Source: Saccoglossus kowalevskii (lineage: Eukaryota > Hemichordata > Enteropneusta > Harrimaniidae). Taken from it: a DNA stretch of 21,723 nt. The notes below the pieces were generated by a model. That model worked only from the letters and a program-made list of their open reading frames with translations, searched no databases and was not told the DNA's origin. Position numbers and translations under genes: made by a program. Where the stretch lies: NCBI RefSeq assembly GCF_000003605.2, contig NW_003133360.1:23692-45414 (forward strand), in the 5' to 3' direction. Positions within the stretch are counted from its first letter, which is position 1; each line of letters opens with the position of its first letter. Of this stretch, positions 17,117 through 21,723 are shown piece after piece.

Positions 17117-17899
17117 ATAAATATACTATACATATTTATAAACCCAACTGTTTTCATTTGAAATCTGAATGAAACATTTGGTTTGGTAGGCACCTGTGAA
17201 TTGCTCACTCATGAATTAGAATATATTAGAATAGTTTATGACGTCACTGTCACTATTGTCACTGGTAAAGTCAGATATCTGTCTGACTAGACAAATGCTA
17301 AATTATTCCAGCAGTGAATTAAGACAAATAATAGACCATTCCTATAAATTCACTATGTTTATTCTTACATCATCTAGAATATAGTTTAGCTTTTAAAAAC
17401 AGTATTCATTAATAGTCGAGTACAGATCGAAACATTATCAGCATTTGGAATAGCCTTTGAACATTTACACCATAGAAGTGCTCATGGACCAGAAGGCATA
17501 ATATATGGGAAAGTTGTATTCATAATTCAAAAAAAGTTCATAGAATGTATTCTTGTGAAATGTCAACATCCAAATGATGAAAATGTATTAGTTGAACGCA
17601 CACATGAATATACAAAGTGAATGCATGTAACAGTGGAAGTTATTGTGTTGTATATTAGTTTGATGACACACACATATTGTTATCAATGTAGATTTGATGT
17701 TGCCGACCAGTTATTTGATAGAATAAACACACAGATAAAACCAAATATAGATAAAATAATGGTCTTTGATATCTATCTTTGTCTTTGGTTATAATGTAGC
17801 TATAAGGTGGCAAATCGGAAAACGTCTTTGCTGACGTTACTTGTCTTATTACTGAGGGGTTTGTAATTATGTATTGGTACATACATATTGCGTTTAGCC
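17117..17899. other. Intergenic AT-rich sequence, nothing recognised
   Basis: About 780 bp between the predicted mRNA end and inverted repeat copy B. The only ORF of note (minus strand, 17655-17882) has no recognisable protein and runs through AT-rich sequence. Confidence 0.6.
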
Positions 17900-18176
17900 C
17901 AAGCTAGAAACCCAGACAGGAAAAAAAAAGCAGGCGATCCAGCAGAGCCGCTAAAACTTCATCCCCGTCGATGCGGAGAAAAAGAAAGAGTGATTGTACA
18001 GCCATCTATGGTGCTGCCATATGGCCTCGGTCACGTGGTTCGTGACGTAAGGGAAAGAGAATCTTAGGGTCATGGGGCTCCCCCTGACCTAGATTCTATC
18101 TCTCCGTCATTGGCAGAATCTCTGATTAATGCCTACAGTTCAAAATAGTCATTTTGACTGACCGGAGTCTATGGTG
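17900..18176 (-). repeat. Dispersed repeat copy B (inverted partner of 6431-6708)
   Basis: On the minus strand it matches copy A from CCATAGACTCCGGTCAGTC through GGGTTTCTAGCTTGGG, keeping the exact 19-bp CRE/E-box block (18030-18048). It stands alone without the gag-like block, as a solo terminal repeat or short non-autonomous copy would. Confidence 0.75.
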
Positions 18177-18270
18177 GGTATGAAATATGTGAATAGGCGA
18201 ATCTGCCTAGTAATTTCCTAGTAATTTTTCATAGTGTAAATTGATTTACCAGCTTTAGCAGGTAAATTTA

Positions 18271-18970
18271 CCAGGGCTGATTGCAATCAAACTTGGTATA
18301 GCCATCACTCATGGTGGGTTACAACAAATCTACCTGCATGACAGGGCTGATTGCAGTCAAACTTGGTATAGACATCACTCATGGTGGGTTACAACAAATC
18401 TACCTGCATGACAGGACTGATTGCAGTCAAACTTGGTATAGACATCACTCATGGTGGGTTACAACAAATCTACCTGCATGACAAGGCTGATTGCAGTCAA
18501 ACTTGGTATAGACATCACTCATGGTGGGTTACAACAAATCTACCTGCATGACAGGGCTGATTGCAGTCAAACTTGGTATAGACATCACTCATGGTGGGTT
18601 ACAACAAATCTACCTGCATGACAGGGCTGATTGCAGTCAAACTTGGTATAGACATCACTCATGGTGGGTTACAACAAATCTACCTGCATGACAGGGCTGA
18701 TTGCAGTCAAACTTGGTATAGACATCACTCATGGTGGGTTACAACAAATCTACCTGCATGCCAGGGCTGGTTGCAGTCAAACTTGGTATAGACATCACTC
18801 ATGGTGGGTTACAACACATCTACCTGCTTGCCAGGGCTGGTTGCAGTCAAACTTGGTATTGACATCACTCATGCTGGGTTACTACACATTTACCTGCATA
18901 CCAGGGCTTATTGCGGTCAAACTTGTTATAGACATCACTCATGGTAGGTAACGACACATTTACCTGCATA
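18271..18970 (+). repeat. 70-bp tandem satellite, 10 units
   Basis: Units start at 18271 and every 70 bp to 18901. The core is GGCTGATTGCAGTCAAACTT, GGTATAGACATCACTCATGG, TGGGTTACAACAAATCTACC and TGCATGACA. Units 2-7 are nearly identical, unit 1 differs slightly, and the last three diverge progressively, as expected when unequal exchange homogenises the centre. The two overlapping ORFs across it (18591-18791 and 18661-18951) are by-products of the repeat. Confidence 0.97.
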
Positions 18971-18984
18971 CTTCTGACATGTTT

Positions 18985-19475
18985 ATGTTCCAACTATGGT
19001 ACTATAAACAAAACTATATATTTTAAATTTGATAACTAACAGAGACTGTGCCATGCATGACCCGTTTTCGGACTTCGTCCGAACAGGGACTTATGTTTTG
19101 ACCCTTGTGCGTGTGTGTGTGTGTGTACGTGCATGCGTCCATACCTATATCTTAGAAATGCTTGGACCAATTAAACTTCATACATACATCATACATGATA
19201 TTATACGTATACACATCAATTTGTTTCATGATTGGATTCAAGATGGCCGAATGGCGGTCATTTTTGTGCTTCAAAATCAAGCACTTCTCGGCTATTTACA
19301 AATTGATTTTGTTCAAACTTGGTATATACATTAGACATTATGGGACCTTGATGCAAATAATTTTGTTTTTCAGATTAGATTCAAAATGGCCGACGGGCAG
19401 CCATTTTGTTTTATTGAATGTGGTTCTTGTGCCATATCTCTGATTTGCTTTGACTGAATATGTTCAAATTGTTAG
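18985..19475 (+). repeat. Dispersed repeat family R1, copy 3
   Basis: Best-preserved copy: a (GT)n tract (19107-19126), CTTGGACCAATTAAACTTCA, GATTGGATTCAAGATGGCCG, TTGTTCAAACTTGGTATATA, CTTGATGCAAATAATTTTGT, GATTCAAAATGGCCGACGGG and GTGCCATATCTCTGATTTGC. Its TTCAAACTTGGTATA..CAT..ATGG module resembles the core of the adjoining 70-bp satellite. Confidence 0.65.
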
Positions 19476-19477
19476 CT

Positions 19478-20092
19478 CTGCTGTCGACTTTGTCGAGCGG
19501 AGCTTATCATATGAGTGATTGTCCGTCGTCGTTCGTGTCAATGTTTTACTTTTTCAACTTCTTCTTGAAAACTACAAGCCTGAATGCTTTGATACTTGGT
19601 GTATATGTACCTTGGGTAGACCTCTCTTAGATTTGTTCATTTCATGATGATATCTTCAATTCTCTAATTTTGGTGAATATTTTTGTCATTTTTGGTAAAA
19701 AGTTATATTTTCGACTTCTTGTTAAAAACCACAAGTCTAATTGCTTTGATATTATACATATAGGTACTACCTGTGGACCTCTCTCAGATTTGTTCTTTTC
19801 ATGATGATATGTTCAATTCTCTAATTTTGGTGAATATTTTTGTATTTTTTGCTAAAATGTGATATTTTCGACTTCTTGTTGAAAACCGCAAGTCCAATCG
19901 CTTTGATATTAAATGTATAAGTACTAAATGTGGTGAAAAGTGATATTTTTGAATTCTAGTTAAAAAAAACAGCAAGTCTGATTGCTTTGATACTATGCAT
20001 ATTGTTCATTTTCTAATGATATCTTCAGTTCTTAATTGCAATGTGCAATGCACAGCGGAGCTATCTCAGCCAATAGGCTGCTTGTTTATCTA
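19478..20092 (+). repeat. Repeat element with ~157-bp internal tandem units
   Basis: It begins near GCTCTGCTGTCGACTTTGTC and GAGCGGAGCTTATCATATGA and ends with CAGCGGAGCTATCTCAGCCA. In between, the phrase (A/G)ACTTCTTSTTRAAAACCRCAAG with TGCTTTGATA and TTTGGTGAATATTTTTGT recurs at about 19553, 19710, 19867 and 19949. The first two intervals are 157 bp; the third unit has lost about 75 bp. The GCGGAGCT words near both ends suggest the element borders. No coding content. Confidence 0.75.
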
Positions 20093-20270
20093 CTGATTGT
20101 GGGTTTTTATGTTATTTAATTAATGCATGCTGCAATAATATTTTTGTCTGTTTGTTTATCATTCAAGCTCCTTTAAGCCAGTTATCTGTTTCAATTTGCG
20201 TTTGCTAAAAAAATATTTTCTTGCGTTTAACTGAAATATAAGTAGCCCTACGTATAATGCTCCAGTACTC
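20093..20270. other. Short AT-rich spacer
   Basis: Nothing recognised between the 157-bp tandem element and the CpG-richer block that follows. Confidence 0.5.
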
Positions 20271-20743
20271 ATTTCGCCCAACCTCGCGCTTTTATCGATT
20301 TTTTTCCCGACCGCTTATCGCTTAATTTCCGGCCGCTCGTTGCTTTCCGACCGTGTTTTTTCGCTCACAAATGCAATATTGATCACTGTAAAAGTGGATA
20401 AATTCGAACCGTCATCAAATTCAAAATTCAAACGTCTCGTTGAATGTCAATCAAAAATATACTTGATGTTTAGAAAGACAAAAACAACAACATATTGGAG
20501 TGCAAAAAAAGTTAGCAAAGAACGAGAAATGCATGTGGGAAAGCGATGAGTGAACTCAAGGAAAATTATGCTAATGTGAGAACAAGCTATACACCCCGCG
20601 GAGTACTCGCTAAGACATCGAGAAAATGTGCCATTTCAAAGGGCACCCTTACAAATAATGTCTGCGATTGTGTGAACATGATAACGTGCAAACAAGGACG
20701 GAGCTTGTGGTCCACCAAAGAAACTTGGCGATGGCGCAGTTAG
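20271..20743 (+). pseudogene. CpG-rich block with two overlapping small ORFs, unassigned
   Basis: A CpG-rich lead (20275-20360, with repeated CGACCG and CGCT words) precedes two plus-strand ORFs, 20340-20549 (69 residues) and 20546-20743 (65 residues), that overlap at ATGA. The second contains several Cys (RKCAIS, NVCDCVN, MITCKQG) but no clear zinc-finger spacing. A CpG-rich leader plus broken frames suggests a decayed transposable element. I do not recognise the protein. Confidence 0.25.
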
Positions 20744-21182
20744 ATGTATACGGCTGTTGAAAACAGAGACTCCTTTAATTTCATATGAGCAGGTTCACGT
20801 AGATGTATCATTTTCAACTATTACTAACAACACTATGATAATAATTACTTTCCGTTTTTGACATTGTGAAATTCTTTTGTTTTTATGTAGAAAAATACAA
20901 TATTTTTACCAAATTGTATAATGAATGTACCAAATTTGAACAAAAAACAGATGGCCATTTTGAATCGAATCTCTGAACCACTGCGTGTACATATGTCCCA
21001 AATAAAGTTCTAAGCACATGCAAAGAACAAAAAGATTCCGTCCAGAGGGTTCTGAAATTAACTAAACTAAATTATTAGTCACAACTTTCCAACTTTGTAC
21101 AAATGGAGACTATTGAAGCACACATACACAGTATTTACTTATTTCACAATCAAAGAATGCTTAGAAAGAACTCTCGTGTGCT
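20744..21182. other. AT-rich region with a minus-strand R1 fragment
   Basis: At about 20926-20980, GTACCAAATTTGAACAAAAA and GATGGCCATTTTGAATCGAA are the reverse complements of R1 modules. Otherwise nothing recognised. Confidence 0.5.
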
Positions 21183-21723
21183 GAAGATATTGGAGGCATG
21201 AAAAAATAATTAAGGAATAGTGTATTTATTACTATATTAGAAGCACCATGCGACTTGAATATATTCAGAGATACCTCTATTCGGATTATGACCACCCAAG
21301 CTTTAAATTCACAGACTACTTTTTCAACGCTGCTAATGAAGATCTGAGGTATTCTCGTCATTTACTTTGCACTAATCTTAATATGCCATTCCTTCATCTC
21401 CCACTGTTTTACTCAGACTTATTACAGTGTTGGAAATCATTGGCAAAAATGCGTATTATTGATTTGAATACAACTAGCCTACTTGCTGAGCCACTTTTTC
21501 ATAATCCGCTCATCTGTTACCCACTTAGGAACGAACCATTTCTTTTAAAGCACTTTACCGACGCGGGAGTTGTGAGGATTGGGGATTTGTTTGATACTTC
21601 AAACAAATCGTGGTTTTCCAGCTCATATTTTGTAAATAAAGTTAAAATCCGCTCTGAACGTATTCTCAAACTCAGTCTCAAAGTCATCCACGATTCCATT
21701 CCAACTAAATGGAAAAATGTCAT
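21183..21723 (+). pseudogene. L1-like LINE ORF2, C-terminal part, truncated and frameshifted
   Basis: From 21218 (after TAG) to the window edge one frame is open; from 21248 it reads MRLEYIQRYLYSDYDHPSFK and continues for 158 residues. Its features are those of the region after the reverse transcriptase in L1/Tx1-type LINE ORF2: a LEYIQRYL helix, LLQCWKSLA, a LLAEPLFHNPLI motif, GVVRIGDLFD and a terminal SIPTKWKNV. Another frame at 21183-21203 (EDIGGMK) resembles the preceding GG-(I/L)-x-x-P/M segment, showing a frameshift near 21200-21218. The polymerase domain is not seen to the left, so this copy is 5'-truncated. It may continue to the right. Confidence 0.75.

Noticed and set aside
18591-18951. 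Two overlapping ORFs with HSWWVTT-type repeats
   Set aside because: They cycle through the three frames of the 70-bp satellite (70 is not a multiple of 3) and have no independent support.
18271-18970. Possible CRISPR-like array
   Set aside because: Units are contiguous 70-bp tandem copies without unique spacers, in eukaryotic DNA. It is a satellite.
1-21723. tRNA, rRNA or other structured RNA genes
   Set aside because: I looked for cloverleaf boxes and snRNA-like sequences and found none I could support.

Overview
The window is animal nuclear DNA. It is AT-rich and gene-poor, with spliced genes (GT..AG introns at matching codon phases), abundant short transposon remnants and satellites, and an L1-type LINE fragment. 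The base composition and repeat style fit a marine invertebrate such as a mollusc, another lophotrochozoan or a hemichordate. The sequence alone does not fix the phylum.

One protein-coding gene on the plus strand fills most of the window. I can place 15 secure exons and one tentative 5' exon (between 34 and 16396). All are joined in one open frame, giving about 1,393 visible residues. The true 5' end lies left of the window. The N-terminal third (exons 1-10) is a helical, hydrophobic-rich region I do not recognise. The giant exon 11 (10442-12937, 2,496 bp) carries ubiquitin-interacting motifs (UIMs), basic nuclear-localisation stretches, an 11-residue repeat of about 16.5 copies, a 45-residue repeat in three copies, an S/TQ cluster and SUMO-interacting-type (SIM) motifs. 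The first UIM is split across the exon 10/11 junction. Exons 12-16 add a Ser/Thr/Pro-rich linker, a CX2CX4HX6C zinc knuckle of the kind found in TAF1, a charged coiled-coil tail and a basic C-terminus. I infer a nuclear reader of ubiquitin and SUMO marks. I know no named family with this order of parts, so it is my main candidate for something undescribed.

The introns and the 3' flank are mostly repeats. Intron 8 (5512-9674) holds a candidate 2.9-kb DNA transposon (5899-8821) with near-perfect terminal inverted repeats. Inside it are a CpG-richer retroelement-like block, a broken HIRAN-like coding remnant and a histone-type 3' stem-loop. A ~278-bp repeat in that block (6431-6708) recurs inverted downstream of the gene (17900-18176). 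Introns 4 and 15 each hold a ~165-bp MITE with the same ends.

Downstream of the gene lie its 3' UTR with polyadenylation signals, unassigned AT-rich DNA, the inverted repeat copy, a 10-unit 70-bp satellite (18271-18970), a dispersed repeat copy, a 157-bp tandem array, a CpG-rich segment with two small overlapping ORFs, and the C-terminal end of an L1-like LINE ORF2 running off the right edge.
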